Assembly (NCBI RefSeq): GCF_000330505.1
Contig: NW_004440383.1
Span: 219,355 to 283,354 of the forward strand
Direction of reading: 5' to 3'
DNA: 64,000 nucleotides
From: Entamoeba invadens IP1
Lineage: Eukaryota > Evosea > Mastigamoebida > Endamoebidae
Shown: positions 21,715 to 32,961 of the stretch, piece by piece
How the letters are laid out: each line of letters starts with the position of its first letter
How positions within the stretch are numbered: the first letter of the stretch is position 1
Made by a program: the position numbers and the translations under genes
The notes under the pieces: model-generated
Database searches by the model: none
What the model was told of the DNA's origin: nothing
Seen by the model: only the letters and a program-made list of their open reading frames with translations

Positions 21715-23160
21715 TTAATATATTATATCTATTCTATTAAAGATATTAGAACATTTAACTCGAAAAATACAGACAATCACAATATAAAGAAAGGTGATCC
21801 AGATAGAAAGTAAAGATGTAAAGTCGCGATATAGACATGTCTCATTGTGAAGAAAATATCCGTTGAATTCGTCGCATACACAACTGTTGTTATTTTCGTT
21901 CAATACAGTCCCTTCTGAAGAACATTGAAGTACACATTTGCCATTCACATTTTCATAATTAGAATGAGCATCACAAATGCATCCATTGTTATTCTTATTT
22001 GTGATTTCCCCTTTTGTGCTACACAAATACGTGCACGTGTTATTTACTAAATAATAATTTGAAGAATTATCACATATACAACCATCATTACTTTCATTTG
22101 TTATTTCTCCACGGTTTGAACAGACAAAAACACATGTCATGTTAATGAAAAAGTACCCACTCTTGTTATCACATTCACAACCATCATTTTCATTGTTTGT
22201 AACACTTCCTTGGATCGGACATTGAAACACACACGTGTCGTTGATCAATGCAAACCCTTCTTTAACATTACATTGACATCCATCATTGTCACTGTTGGTG
22301 ATGTTGCCACTCCCAATGCAATAGTACAAACAAAAGAATGGATCCTCTCCATAGTAATTACGTGAATGATCGCAAATACACTTGTCGCCACTTTCTAAAA
22401 CACTCCCCTTTCCTTTGCATGCAAAAACACACGTCCCAATTGTACTTTCAGTGTATTTCGAATCACAAAGACACTTCCCATGTCCTTCACCTTCAACGGC
22501 ATCAACCACAAAATGGTCATCTTCGCGACAAATACATTTCGTTTGATTGTCTGAAAGCTCTCCACCATTCCCACATGTAAAGTTACATTTTATAATTTGT
22601 GAATATGTGATGTATGAGAATGTCGAAGTGTCATATCGGGTTTTATTCGTGAATCCACACGGAGTCTCGGGTCGAAAAGTAAGTGCGTCGCCTTCGCACG
22701 TCCCATTCGAAGACTTGAAAAATTCCGTTCCTATGTGAAGCATGTCATTTGATGGAATATACCCCACGGTTGTTCTACAATCAACAACTCCACATAATTG
22801 ACATTTGTTTGAAGGAACTAATATCCTCACCACTGTGGCTGGGGTCACTGGGGTTTCCAATTTGAAATATTCATACGATATATCCTCTAAAGGAATCGCA
22901 TACAAATTAAAACGAACGGTCGCAACTTCCCCTGACGTCACATACACTCGATTAACTTCGGTGGTACATGTGTCGTCACTGTATGTCGTCATATTAAAAG
23001 TGTTTGAATTGTGGTATGTGTTTCTCCTAAACAACTCAGCAGTGACTTGATAGCAAACGTCGAGAGAATACAACCACTCCACTTGGGTGTATTCAATGAC
23101 TGAGACACTGTGATACTGCGCCAAGCTGAAACAAACCAATTCTATTAGAACTAAAATCAT
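21715..23160 (-). CDS. Secreted or membrane protein with tandem EGF-like Cys repeats
   Basis: 481 aa. It has a signal peptide (MILVLIELVCFSLAQ), an N-terminal domain of about 190 residues with scattered cysteines, then at least six repeats of roughly 40 residues on the pattern C-x3-G-x-ITN-x3-DGC-x-CD-x7-N-x-TC-x3-C (about residues 205-445), rich in NxT/S sites. One hydrophobic helix near the C-terminus (SLLSIWITFLYIVIVCIF) and a short basic tail suggest a type I membrane protein. The repeats resemble EGF modules and the extracellular parts of Entamoeba surface receptors, but there is no kinase. A role as surface receptor or adhesin is inferred. Confidence 0.75.
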   Translation of the reverse strand: MILVLIELVCFSLAQYHSVSVIEYTQVEWLYSLDVCYQVTAELFRRNTYHNSNTFNMTTYSDDTCTTEVNRVYVTSGEVATVRFNLYAIPLEDISYEYFKLETPVTPATVVRILVPSNKCQLCGVVDCRTTVGYIPSNDMLHIGTEFFKSSNGTCEGDALTFRPETPCGFTNKTRYDTSTFSYITYSQIIKCNFTCGNGGELSDNQTKCICREDDHFVVDAVEGEGHGKCLCDSKYTESTIGTCVFACKGKGSVLESGDKCICDHSRNYYGEDPFFCLYYCIGSGNITNSDNDGCQCNVKEGFALINDTCVFQCPIQGSVTNNENDGCECDNKSGYFFINMTCVFVCSNRGEITNESNDGCICDNSSNYYLVNNTCTYLCSTKGEITNKNNNGCICDAHSNYENVNGKCVLQCSSEGTVLNENNNSCVCDEFNGYFLHNETCLYRDFTSLLSIWITFLYIVIVCIFRVKCSNIFNRIDIIY

Positions 23161-23385
23161 TTAATCTTTCAAGTTTCCTTGAATCTTTCCTTATATTCAA
23201 ATCACCATAAAGCAGTTTTATGCTATTTAAGTGTTTTCAATGGTGACAAATACAATCGTTTCTTCCTTGTATACATAACTAATATTTGATAATAAATTAT
23301 GAAGTTTATATAGTTTCTTTTGTTTACCATATTATTATATAAAAAATATAATAGAATAGAATACTTTAGTTTTAGAAATTAAAAA

Positions 23386-23390
23386 GAACT
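23386..23390 (+). promoter_or_regulatory. GAAC element of the 23401 gene
   Basis: GAACT followed by TATAAAATGA, ten bases before the start codon at 23401. Confidence 0.45.
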
Positions 23391-23400
23391 TATAAAATGA

Positions 23401-24396
23401 ATGGATACAATAACACTCAAATATGATGAATACTCTGCTCTACTGCGATCTTCTCAAACATCCAAAGAAGAAAACACTCGCCTAAAAGAAGAAGTAAAGA
23501 AACTGAAAGAGCGTGTAAGTGACCTTGAGTGTAAGTTCAAACATCAAACTGGAAAGACACAAGAAGCAGAGAAGATGTGTGTTGACCTTCAAAAGCAAGT
23601 TGAGAAAGAGCGTGTCGACAAGATACAAATATCTTTTGATATCTCTTTGATTCGTTTAAAATATAACGAACTTAAGAAACAGAACGACGTATTAAAAGAG
23701 GAAGTAGCCTTCGAACCTCAAAGAAAGGAAAAAGTCGAGTTCCCCACTTTTATCCCAGAGATTAAACCTATTCGCCCAATCCAAAATCAAAAGGACTTTG
23801 TCATGATCGGGCGCGTGGAACAATTACCCAAAGACACTATTGTCGATTTGGTCGTTGAAAAATCAGAGGACCAAAGTGAAACAGAAGACGAGCTTGACGC
23901 AACACAGTTCGTGCGAACAAAATTACCTGCTCGCGTCGATATTTCACCAACACCTGCGAAAGTTGGCGATCTCGTAAAAAATGATGTCGTCATTGAAAAC
24001 GTCGAAAAGCAGTTTACGTGCCGACAGAGTCAAGACAAGAATAGTGTAGAGGTAGTTGAAGGTTCTGAAGAAATCGACATGTTATATGGGATTGATTACG
24101 ATCGAGTGCTTCAGGTTCTTAAAACGATATATCGTGACAAGACGAAATTAAAAGGAGACAACAACAAATGGGCGGAAGGGTTTACTGTGTTTTCAGATTA
24201 TCTCAAGGCGTGTGGTGTGAAGGTTAGACCGACGAAGACGAAGAGTAAAGAAGAGAATGAGCAGGACATGTGTGTTGAATTCTTGAGGGAATTTAAAAAA
24301 ATTGAAAACATTAAAGTTCAGTTGGGGATGAAAAGAGCAGTTTTGTTCTTCGAAAAGAATAGAAAGACGGTTGTGAGGTATCTTGGAGACTATTGA
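23401..24396 (+). CDS. Coiled-coil protein with C-terminal globular domain, unknown
   Basis: 331 aa from ATG 23401. Residues about 10-105 form a Lys/Glu-rich coiled coil (EENTRLKEEVKKLKERVSDL). A charged low-complexity linker runs about 105-225, and a compact C-terminal part about 225-331 (DYDRVLQVLKTIYRDKTKLK; WAEGFTVFSDYLKACGVKV) looks helical and globular. There is no signal peptide or membrane segment. I recognise no family; the layout resembles cytoskeletal or scaffold proteins, but that is only a shape argument. Confidence 0.75.
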   Translation: MDTITLKYDEYSALLRSSQTSKEENTRLKEEVKKLKERVSDLECKFKHQTGKTQEAEKMCVDLQKQVEKERVDKIQISFDISLIRLKYNELKKQNDVLKEEVAFEPQRKEKVEFPTFIPEIKPIRPIQNQKDFVMIGRVEQLPKDTIVDLVVEKSEDQSETEDELDATQFVRTKLPARVDISPTPAKVGDLVKNDVVIENVEKQFTCRQSQDKNSVEVVEGSEEIDMLYGIDYDRVLQVLKTIYRDKTKLKGDNNKWAEGFTVFSDYLKACGVKVRPTKTKSKEENEQDMCVEFLREFKKIENIKVQLGMKRAVLFFEKNRKTVVRYLGDY

Positions 24397-25188
24397 CTGT
24401 ATTTGTGTTATTTAAAATGTTTTTCTTTTTTTCATTTTGATGTTTTATTTGTTGGTTTGTAATATACAGTTCCATTTGAAGATCAATGATGGATTGGAAG
24501 CTTCGGGGTTTGGGGAAAAGATTTTTTTTTGGAATGAGTATTTCAAGATTCCCGTACCAAACCGGGAAAATCTCCGAATATGAAAAAAATTTCGAGTGGA
24601 ATTTTTTATCATAAAGGTAAAGAACTTTTTTGCTCCAATAATAAATAATATTAATTAAAATTATAGAATATTACTATTGATATATAGTAAAAAAAAACAA
24701 AACAGAATTGAGTAAGGAAATAATTCAAACTCAAAAGTACTTTAATTCTTTCCAACTGGAGTTTTGAGAGAAGTACGTTTTAATTAGTTTGAATTACTAT
24801 CAAATAATCGTTGTCTATGATTAATAACATTTTTGCTGTTCATTCAAATTGAATTTCACCTTTTAAACGGTTTTAAAAAATGTTATTTATTTAAATTATA
24901 TTTATAGATTATCATTAATACAAATATAGAAAACCCAAAATCTGTAAAAATCCCGACCAGATACGATTTGAATACGCGAAATTGAAGAATTCAAAAAAAA
25001 GTGCAGTTGTTGAAAAAAAGAATACGAAAAAATAAAGATCGTTGAAAAAAGTACAAGCAATAAAAGTAAATTATCTAGATGTTTTTCCCAACTCAATAAG
25101 GAACGAAAGGCTATATAAAGAGTACTCTGTTTTTTTGAAAAAAGAACTATATAAAAGAAAAAAGTGAAACTGGAAAGTGATATTCGAC
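24397..25188. other. Intergenic spacer
   Basis: AT-rich with no supported gene. The right end carries a TATA-like CTATATAAAG (25111-25120) and a GAACT at 25144-25148 ahead of the next gene. Confidence 0.55.
25111..25148 (+). promoter_or_regulatory. TATA-like and GAAC elements of the 25189 gene
   Basis: CTATATAAAG at 25111-25120 and GAACTATATAAAAG from 25144, 41-78 nt upstream of ATG 25189. Confidence 0.45.
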
Positions 25189-25509
25189 ATGTCCAGGTTG
25201 AAGCGGTCTCGAGCGTATATTAGTTTTGATAAAGGTGTTGCCTGCGATGACCTGAGTAAGCAATCGCAAACTGGTTTAGACACCAAACAGTCGTTCTTTG
25301 TTTTTTCGAATAGGATACCTTCCCCAACTCAACAGTGTAAACGGTCGTCACTTCTGACTGAAGTGAAGACGGTTGGATCTCCTACCATTCAAAATGGGAT
25401 TTTGGAACACAGCGAGAAGGTGGAACACTCGATTGACGAGCCAGAAATTACTTTTTGTGAGACACACAAACACGAAGAAGAGGGTAATGTCTTTGATTTT
25501 GCGTTCTGA
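25189..25509 (+). CDS. Small hypothetical protein, 106 aa
   Basis: ATG at 25189 (MSRLKRSRAYISFDKG). The longer frame from an upstream GTG is not needed. The protein is hydrophilic and Ser/Thr/Gln-rich with a basic N-terminus and an acidic C-terminal part ending NVFDFAF. It has no membrane segment or signal peptide. TATA-like and GAACT elements lie upstream, supporting transcription. Family not recognised; S/T-P motifs such as RIPSPTQ hint at phosphorylation but nothing more. Confidence 0.6.
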   Translation: MSRLKRSRAYISFDKGVACDDLSKQSQTGLDTKQSFFVFSNRIPSPTQQCKRSSLLTEVKTVGSPTIQNGILEHSEKVEHSIDEPEITFCETHKHEEEGNVFDFAF

Positions 25510-25684
25510 CATTCTACTTCTTCATCGCCGTAAATAGTTGTATCGTTGAATTGTCTCATGTCCAAGCAAGGCTAATCACATTGTTTTGTACACTTTTATT
25601 CCTATCAATGGGTATTCTACAAACCCTTTTTATTCGTTTTATTCCAAACAGCGAAAATAAACGTACTACTCCCTTCTTTTACTT

Positions 25685-28226
25685 TTAATTGTTTAACAGT
25701 CGCTCCCGCCTACTCGAGCGAAGTAATGAGACGACAACATACATTGTTGCTAAGACCCCAGTACATAACAACCCAACATACAAGAACCCAAGAAGTACTT
25801 TGTCTTTGGTCTTGCGCCACTTTCGTGGGACAAGTACGACATTCACTCCTCGCATATTGAATGGGGACTTCGGACATGCAACATCATCTTGATATGCTAT
25901 ACCTCAATGTCTCTTCTCATACTTTTTATTAGTAATATGTAAGTAATAACAAACGTCGCGCAACTAAGTATGTCCCGCACTTGATTTTGGAGAAGACATT
26001 GGTTATCTTCTCACCTGTAAGAGTAACTACTTGCATGTTGGTTTGTATTGAACCTTCTTTAAAATGAAGGATATAAGTCTCCCCTTGATATTCATTCTCA
26101 TCGTTTCTTACTATAAATATTGAGGAATTGGTAAACTCGGCTTCTGTATCTAAGTTGAAGGCAATTGCATTGTGTGGGTGGTTACTGACTGAAATTTGAG
26201 TATGCCGTATTTCAATGTCCGAATCATAAACAACAAAAAGACCAGAGGCAGCAACCTCAATGTACGAGTTTTCGAGTAACTCAGAAATCATCTCGAGTGT
26301 CCCACTGTCGTCTATGAATATGTTGACTTTATAGATCCAAATAACATCTAATGATAAAGAAGCTCTGTTCTTGATATTGAACACCATCCCCTTCTCTTGC
26401 TCCAAAAAGTCACCAATTTCTATCGACCCATAGATGTTAAATAGATCACCAGCGAGTGCACCAATAGTCATATCACCATCTAAAGAACATTCAGTGCCAC
26501 ATACCATCTTTTTGATCATCACATCGTCACCAATGATATACAATTTGTCTCCCTTAATACCAGCAATGTCATCTTCTATAGTCACCTCTGCACCTTCATC
26601 AATTAGATAATTACATTTTGTTGCTGGACACTTACATTGTTGAGAAGGAAGTGGTGTTTGTTCACCACTAATTTTACAGTCTTCCAAGTTCATAATTGGA
26701 AGCTCTTTACTGAAATCAAAACATGTGTAGATGCGATTGGAACTTTTATCAAAGATCACAGTGTTGTCGTTATCTGAAAATGCCTGTGCGGTGTACTTAA
26801 TTTTTGTGTCTGTAGCCACAACAATGGGACGACATTGATTCGACACTCCATTGAAATACTTCGACACTACTTTACCTTCAATTTCTAACTCACCTTTCGT
26901 CATCAGCCATCCTTGTGTTGTGACATCATTATAGTCTCCTTGAAACGTCGCAGAGAGAATCACTACTTTCGACTCTCTTGTTGAAATCAACCCTCCCATG
27001 AATGAAAATACCACATTAGAAGCTATCATATACACATTGTCCATTATCAACGAACCTTTAATATACAACTCACTATTTGTAACATCAACAAACCCTTTTA
27101 AAGTTGTATTTTCAAATTCGGCGCGTTCTATGACAGCAAGTCGTCGGATCTCTGCGTCCACTAGTTTTATGTTCTTTCCTATGACACTCTGATAGACACC
27201 CCTCAAAGTACTACTTCCTTGGACAACCACTTCTTCAATTGTTAAAGAGTTAAGATATAAGTCTATGTTCATTGTTTCGGGAATAATAAGTTGGTACACT
27301 GGGTTTGTAATAACAATGGACAAGTTGTAGTGTTCTTGGAGCATAACAGAGCTTGGTATATATTCAGACTTATCAGTATGAGCTGAAAAGCATGTTTCAG
27401 GCTCTAAGTGATTCGACAAATAACACATTTGTACCATACATTTCACTTCATTCCCCTTTTTTACTAAGTGCATCTCTTTCTTATTGCAACAGATGCGTAA
27501 GTCAAATTCCTCTTGTGTTTTACCCGAAAGCACGTAGTCGGGAAATGCATTATTATTCGATTTGAATAAGAGGAGGTCCGCCAAATCACTGCTTAAAGAT
27601 TCGAGGTTAAGTGCCTTGAGAACCCCTTTTTTGTCTGTCGACACCACAAACTCCGTGGATAACATTTTCAATGTATTAATTGTGTATTTCTCAAAGAAGG
27701 ATGCATATCCGTTGGATAACATAATAAGTTCTTCTATATAAACTTCCTTCTTAAATTGAACAATTCCACTGACTTGGGCAGTCTTTATATTTTTATCAAA
27801 ATACCTGACTATACTGTCACTTCGTACCTCCAAATTCAGTTGTGTGTTTACGGTATTAAAATCAACCGAAATGCCAGTTGAGATAGACACCGACTCCCCT
27901 GTTTTCTCATTCTCCAATCGATTGATAACTAAATATCCGTTTCCTCTAAAATCAAGTTCAGCAAAGTCTTGTCCTATAACAAGTTTATTGATGGTAGTCA
28001 TTTCGTCGACAGTCAAATCAACTCCGTCATACAAAACCCTGAGTTCTTTAATTTCCACTGGCAAATTTTTGATACTATTCAACTCCGTATAAATAATGCA
28101 TTCCTTTGGGTTAAAACTGCTTCCTCCGCACTCAAACGAATCGTCAAATCCGCCGTCTTCGTTCACCATTTTACACTGGCACTTCTCGCTTATGGCCACT
28201 GCCAACATAAGGAGAAACACGACCAT
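25685..28226 (-). CDS. Type I membrane protein with large extracellular domain (two exons)
   Basis: Joined as complement(25685..25896, 25955..28226), 827 aa. The long first exon would otherwise end in a short meaningless tail. An intron at 25897-25954 (58 nt, GTTTGT to TATAG, phase 1) leads into a last exon encoding PYQDDVACPKSPFN, then KWRKTKDK and a membrane helix (VLLGFLYVGLLCTGVLATMY) with a basic tail (LLRSSRRERLLNN). The N-terminus is a signal peptide (MVVFLLMLAVAISEKC). The ectodomain has strand-like repeats (INKLVIGQDF, NTLKMLSTEF) and sparse cysteines, similar in character to the N-terminal half of the receptor kinase at 16-20 kb. No kinase follows. It is probably a surface receptor or adhesin; the function is inferred. 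Confidence 0.78.
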
Positions 28227-28334
28227 CTATTATTTATTTTTAATGAGTTCTTTCTATGAAAAATTGTGAAATAACAGAAATAACACAAAGAGGTATTAAC
28301 TCTCCATCTGCAATCCCCACAAAAAAATATCTAA

Positions 28335-29416
28335 TTAGGATTTAATCAACGGCTCATCAACTACCTTAAGTACGGGAAGTTGTTGTTGTGGGGGTAAAGT
28401 GCCTTCAACACCTTTGACCCAGTCATACCCGACAGAGTACGCCAAAAACGCACCATCGCAGATGAAGTCCGCGGTAGTGATTGAAGCGCCTTGGACGGGT
28501 GAGCCCAACGAATTCACAAGACTCTTTTTGACTCGGTCCCAAATATTGATAGTCCCATCACTCCCCGCGGTTAAAAACACGTCTTTATTGAAAAATGAAA
28601 TCGAATTCACGGGGAAGTAGTTACACACATCTTTGCTGATTCGTTTGTGTTGTGCTTTGAATGCGTAAGTGTATTGGTTGCTGTGTGTTAGTTATATTCT
28701 ATTTAATATAACCATATAATAAATAACAAGTCATTAACAAACCTTCTATTTGTGAAGTTAATCACATTCGCTCGCCCATCATTACCTCCATATACCAACC
28801 CAGCTTTGTCAGGAAACATTTTCATCGATTGCACCGAAACATTAATCTTCGACTGTGACCCACCAACAAGTGTTTCCGTCATTGGCTTTCCAGCTTGTAT
28901 ATTAAATACTTCAATTCGACCTGGGGTGGAGTATGTCGTTAATTCTTCAAATTGGTCCATAGCAACGACTGGTCCAGCAACAGGCATTTTTGTGCTTTTC
29001 CCAGAGTTAAGTTCTGTCAACATGATCGTCCCGTCGAGAGATGAAGTGATCAGAGCACCAAGTGGTGCAATGAATTTGATTGATGTGACACACGACTGGT
29101 GTTGTGAAACTTGTTGTTTTTGATTTTTCTCGACAGACCACACCTCGACGGCACCTCCCGCAGTCCCGTACGCAAACAAGTTGTTTTGCATTTTAGTGAG
29201 ACAAGTAATTGGAGTCGTCGCTGTGACTTGGCTCGCGCCTTGGATGTTAGTTGGTGAAGTGACAAAAAACGCTTTGCACGTCTTGTCCCACGATGCCGTT
29301 GCGACTAAAAACCCGTTCTGCATTTTGTATCCATCTATCCCACTTATTGTGTCACCAAACAACTCACTTGTCCCCAAAGGAAACATTGGAGAATTTGACT
29401 GTGATTGTGTACGCAT
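28335..29416 (-). CDS. RAE1: mRNA export factor Rae1/Gle2, WD40 protein (two exons)
   Basis: Joined as complement(28335..28680, 28743..29416), 339 aa, with an intron 28681-28742 (62 nt, GTTTGT to ACACAG, phase 2). The exon join reads NRRSNQYTYAFKAQHKRIS, restoring a Rae1-type C-terminus: FPVNSISFFNKDVFLTAGSD, then IWDRVKKS, then AYSVGYDWVKG, the last being a signature of this family. WD blades include ATASWDKTCKAF and YGTAGGAVEVWSV. The ATG at 29416 is chosen over an upstream GTG. GAACT (29437-29441, minus) lies about 20 nt upstream. Rae1/Gle2 binds Nup98-type GLEBS motifs at the nuclear pore and assists mRNA export and spindle assembly (family knowledge). Confidence 0.88.
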
Positions 29417-29868
29417 CACTTTCTATTTTTTTTTCTAGTTCAATCGTTTTCTTTTTCATTTCGAGTTTCCTGTTTTTTTTGGTGTTGCAAATGATCGGTT
29501 TTACTAAATGAATTGGTTAAATTAACTATATTCTTTAATTTATAATCTTCTTTGAAAAACCCTTTGAGTTTTTATTTGAGAAACTACTTCTCTTTTGTAA
29601 AATTTTAAAACATTTTTTAAAATTCACTTTGGTGTTGTGAATTATTTATTAATTCAAATTTTACTATATTTATATGAATTTTTGCGGGAAACTATTTAAT
29701 AAAATAAAAAGTGTTATTTGTGATTGAGTTATTGATTTTTTTAACTATTGTTTAATAATTAATAAAAATATTATTATAAATAATAATAATAGTATTGTTT
29801 AATATATTATTATATTACAAGTATTATTATAATACAAGAGTAAAAACTTAATAACACCCAATCATCAT
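29417..29868. other. Intergenic spacer
   Basis: T-rich and then AT-only runs (AATAATAATA near 29780). It holds the Rae1 upstream region at its left end and nothing else recognisable. Confidence 0.5.
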
Positions 29869-31401
29869 TCATTTTTTGTTTCTTCTTACCTGTCTTTTCT
29901 TCGATTTATTTTTGCTTTTACTTTTTTTGGTTCTCTTTCCTTTTCCAATTTCGAGTTTTTTCATCAGCCTAGCGTTCTTCAACTCCTTTTGTCTATCTCT
30001 TAACCTGGACACGGTCGCATCCGATCCGACAAACACCTTTTTCTCGTACACGACGGGGACATCGGGTACTTCTTTTGAAGTCGTATTAGCTATTTGTTAC
30101 TATCGAATTAAGTTCAATTTAGTATAATCCACTCGATAAAATTGATATAAAAACAAACCCAAATTCGTCTTAACAGGTTTTGTAAGACCAAATGAATGCG
30201 CGTAAGGAATAAGTTCATTTCTCTTTAATCCAAAAACGCCCATGAAATCCAAATGCACATAATTTTGGAGGAACCGTTGATATGCTGTTCTTGCATTCAC
30301 ATGAACAAAATATTGCTTTGCAACAAGTTGCTCTATTTTTGGGGAATAGTCATTCAGTTGATTCTCAACCATTTTAATCGTTTTGAGTGTTCTTTTCTCT
30401 CCAAGTTTCTCAAAGAACAGTTTCTCACTTTCAAGGCCAAAGAGAATGATATTACCAGCACCGGGATAGCGGACATTTAATAACTCTTTGGGTGGATCGA
30501 CAAATATAGCCAAATCAACGTTTTTGAATTTTCTCTCTTGCGCAGAGAACATAACGCCGTCCGCCTTTTCGTTGAATTGTGTGATCACTTCAATTTGTTC
30601 ATTTAATGTTTGTGTGTTGTTCAAAACATATCCATCGACAAGTTCAAGACGACTCATCACATCCTGGAAGAACACCGCTTCCTCCGAAGACAAGAACAAA
30701 AACGCAATTTTCTTCCCTTTGTTTCGTTGAATGATCGAAGCAATTAAGTTCCCCTTCGCTTCAGGTTTATAATATAAACAACTGACTTGTTGTTGAATAT
30801 CGGGTTTCTCGTCAACGACGATCTTATAATTGCACTTTAATGAAGCCATCACATCCTCTGAGAAATTTCCGGTGTTCTCAACAAACAGCTGACATTGAGG
30901 AATTCGATTTGCTATTTTCAAGATGTACCTCTCAAGCCCAGCTCTGACTATGCTCGCCCCGGACAAAAACGCTACAAATCTGAGATTCTGTGAAGGGTAT
31001 CCTTTGTCCATTAAAAACATTTCAGATAATATACCAGAAACAGTCCCAATGAAAATTGGATACTTTTTCTTGGTTTTTTCACATGTCGTTTCAATTGGAC
31101 TTGGATTTGGAAAAACACCAACATTGAGTGACGTTTGTGATTTGGTAATGGAGTGAATGCGAGCAACCTCCTCATCATCGCCACATAATATTAATGCGTA
31201 TGGACCCCCTTTGTTTTCTTCTGAAATGTCGTCTTCGTTGTACTTTGGAAATTCGCTTGATATTTTCACAATGTAGTCAGTTATAACAGTACCAATGTCC
31301 CATTCAAAACGAGTATCTAAATATACACTCTTCCCAGACTCAAGGCCGTCCATAAGTACTTTGTGTGAGTCTGATACAGTCTTCACTGCAATTGTCTCCA
31401 T
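29869..31401 (-). CDS. Degenerate DEAD-box helicase-like protein with DUF4217-type tail (two exons)
   Basis: Joined as complement(29869..30089, 30159..31401), 487 aa. Intron 30090-30158 (69 nt, GTTTGT to AAATAG, phase 1) links the main frame to a Lys/Arg-rich tail ending KKRQVRRNKK. The fold follows two RecA domains, but the diagnostic motifs are gone: the P-loop is replaced by a stretch around DTRFEWDIG, DEAD by AFLSGA, SAT by ENTG, and the final arginine-finger motif by RYPGAGN. The piece AYQRFLQNYVHLDFMGVFGL, followed by AHSFGL, matches the DUF4217 extension of Spb4/Has1/Dbp7-type ribosome-assembly helicases. It is therefore likely a nucleolar ribosome-biogenesis protein that no longer uses ATP. 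Which of these helicases is the ancestor is uncertain. Confidence 0.72.
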
Positions 31402-31960
31402 CGTTTACCATCCAAGTTACAATGATTTCAAAACCCTCGCGTTTTTTTTGAGTCTTTTTTTGTTAATAAATTAGAAGTCGGTTGTCTACAATATCGGGTT
31501 GATATGAGGGTTACTTTTTTATGTTTTTTTGGAAGTTGGAAAAAAACATTACTATACTAGTTTATTTTTTAATACCTTTTTTTAATTCATGTTTATTTGG
31601 TGTTAATTATATCGGATTATAAATTCGAGAAATCACAAAAAAAAACATCAAATCGTTTATTTAAAATTATTAGTGTCGATATATTTTTCGAATAATTACT
31701 ATACTATACTATACTATAATATTAACTATTATATAAAATTTGTTCTTAAATTTTGTAAAAAGAAAGAGGTTCAGATCACTCAACGGAGTGACTGATTTAT
31801 TAAATTAAAGAGCATACAAGTATCCTTGCGACGATCGAATAAGTTCCAAAACAAATAGTTACTTTAGTTGTTGAAACTTAGAGGATAATTCTTATCCATT
31901 TCACTCAATAATTGAACTTATAAATTTATTTAAGAACTCAAATACGTTTATTGTGTGTAA
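31402..31960. other. Divergent promoter region
   Basis: Lies between the minus-strand helicase-like gene and the plus-strand membrane protein gene. It contains a short tandem repeat (31698-31717) and GAACT at 31934-31938, 22 nt before ATG 31961. No gene seen. Confidence 0.55.
31698..31717. repeat. Pentanucleotide tandem repeat
   Basis: Four copies of ACTAT in a row, a simple sequence repeat in the divergent spacer. Confidence 0.8.
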
Positions 31961-32961
31961 ATGAGTGAAGACAACGACTCCAGTGTGCTTATCCACGAGG
32001 AAGAAAACAAAGAGCAAGAGTTCGACGATTACGAAAACACTATTGACACCATTGTTGGGACAAAAGTGACAACCACTACATTCACACTTCTATCTCTCTT
32101 CGTTTTTTTGACAGCCGCTGTCATTCTTGTTCTTTTCGATGTTTGGTTCATTTTACTAATGCTCAAGTTGAATGGCATTGTTTCCTTTTATTACTCTCTC
32201 ATTAATATTCCACTCTATTTGATATCTTTGATGGTGTTTGTTCGGGTGTATTTTTCAGTGTCTTCCGTTTGTCACTTTTTATTTTTATCATTTGAATGCG
32301 TGTTAACCAAAAGCCAAATCGTGTTTTGTGCTCAGTGATTTGTTTGATTTTCGTGGTGATGTTGCCGATAATCTCGGTTCGAATTGACGGTATCCTTCAA
32401 GGGAATGTAGTGTATTATTTCATCCCAATATTTGTGATGGAAATTTTAAATAGTTCACTTCGAGTGTCAGACTATTACAAAGCGATTCCAACATACGTCA
32501 TCCGCAAAGAATCGTTTGGCCATGACTTCTCCTTTGGGTGTATGCTGGCCTCAGACATCTTCAGAATGCTTTTTGAAGTCTTTTTGTGTCTCACCATACG
32601 AACTGTATCGATATTTGGAAACAATTACCTTTACTGTGGAAGTTTTCTCATATTGTCTCTCATATTTTATTTCATAAGTTTCCTCTTTTTCAGAGAGACA
32701 ACTGCACGGACAGGACTTGTCTTCATCTCATTACGTGGGCTTTTCGTCCTATTTTCGATTGCACAGATTTTGATGATCTGCTTTAATGTTGGACAGTTTA
32801 AGCATTACTCAAAATTTGTCGCGTCGATTCCCGTTCTCATATACCTTGTAATCATCCACGTCCTTTTTATTGCGTCGCCAGTGTTGTACTTTTCTCTCTT
32901 CAAAAAGATCAATTCGTTGAATGTGCCGCAATTCAAAGAGTCTTTCTTACACCAAAATTGA
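31961..32961 (+). CDS. Multi-pass membrane protein (two exons)
   Basis: Two overlapping frames become one of 317 aa if an intron at 32267-32313 (47 nt) is removed: join(31961..32266, 32314..32961). The donor is GTTTGT and both phases are 0; the acceptor is AAAAG rather than TAG, as also seen in the P4-ATPase gene of this window. Residues 1-40 are acidic and cytosolic-looking (MSEDNDSSVLIHEEENKEQE). About eight hydrophobic helices follow, and the tail is short and polar. GAACT lies at 31934-31938. I do not recognise the family. If the intron is wrong, the first frame would be a 125-aa protein and the second would lack a promoter. Confidence 0.65.

Noticed and set aside
25689..25892. Plus-strand 67-codon frame
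   Set aside because: It is the shadow of the last exon of the 25685-28226 membrane protein.
32296..32961. An independent gene starting at ATG 32296
   Set aside because: It overlaps the previous frame, lacks a promoter motif, and joins that frame in phase through a 47-nt intron.
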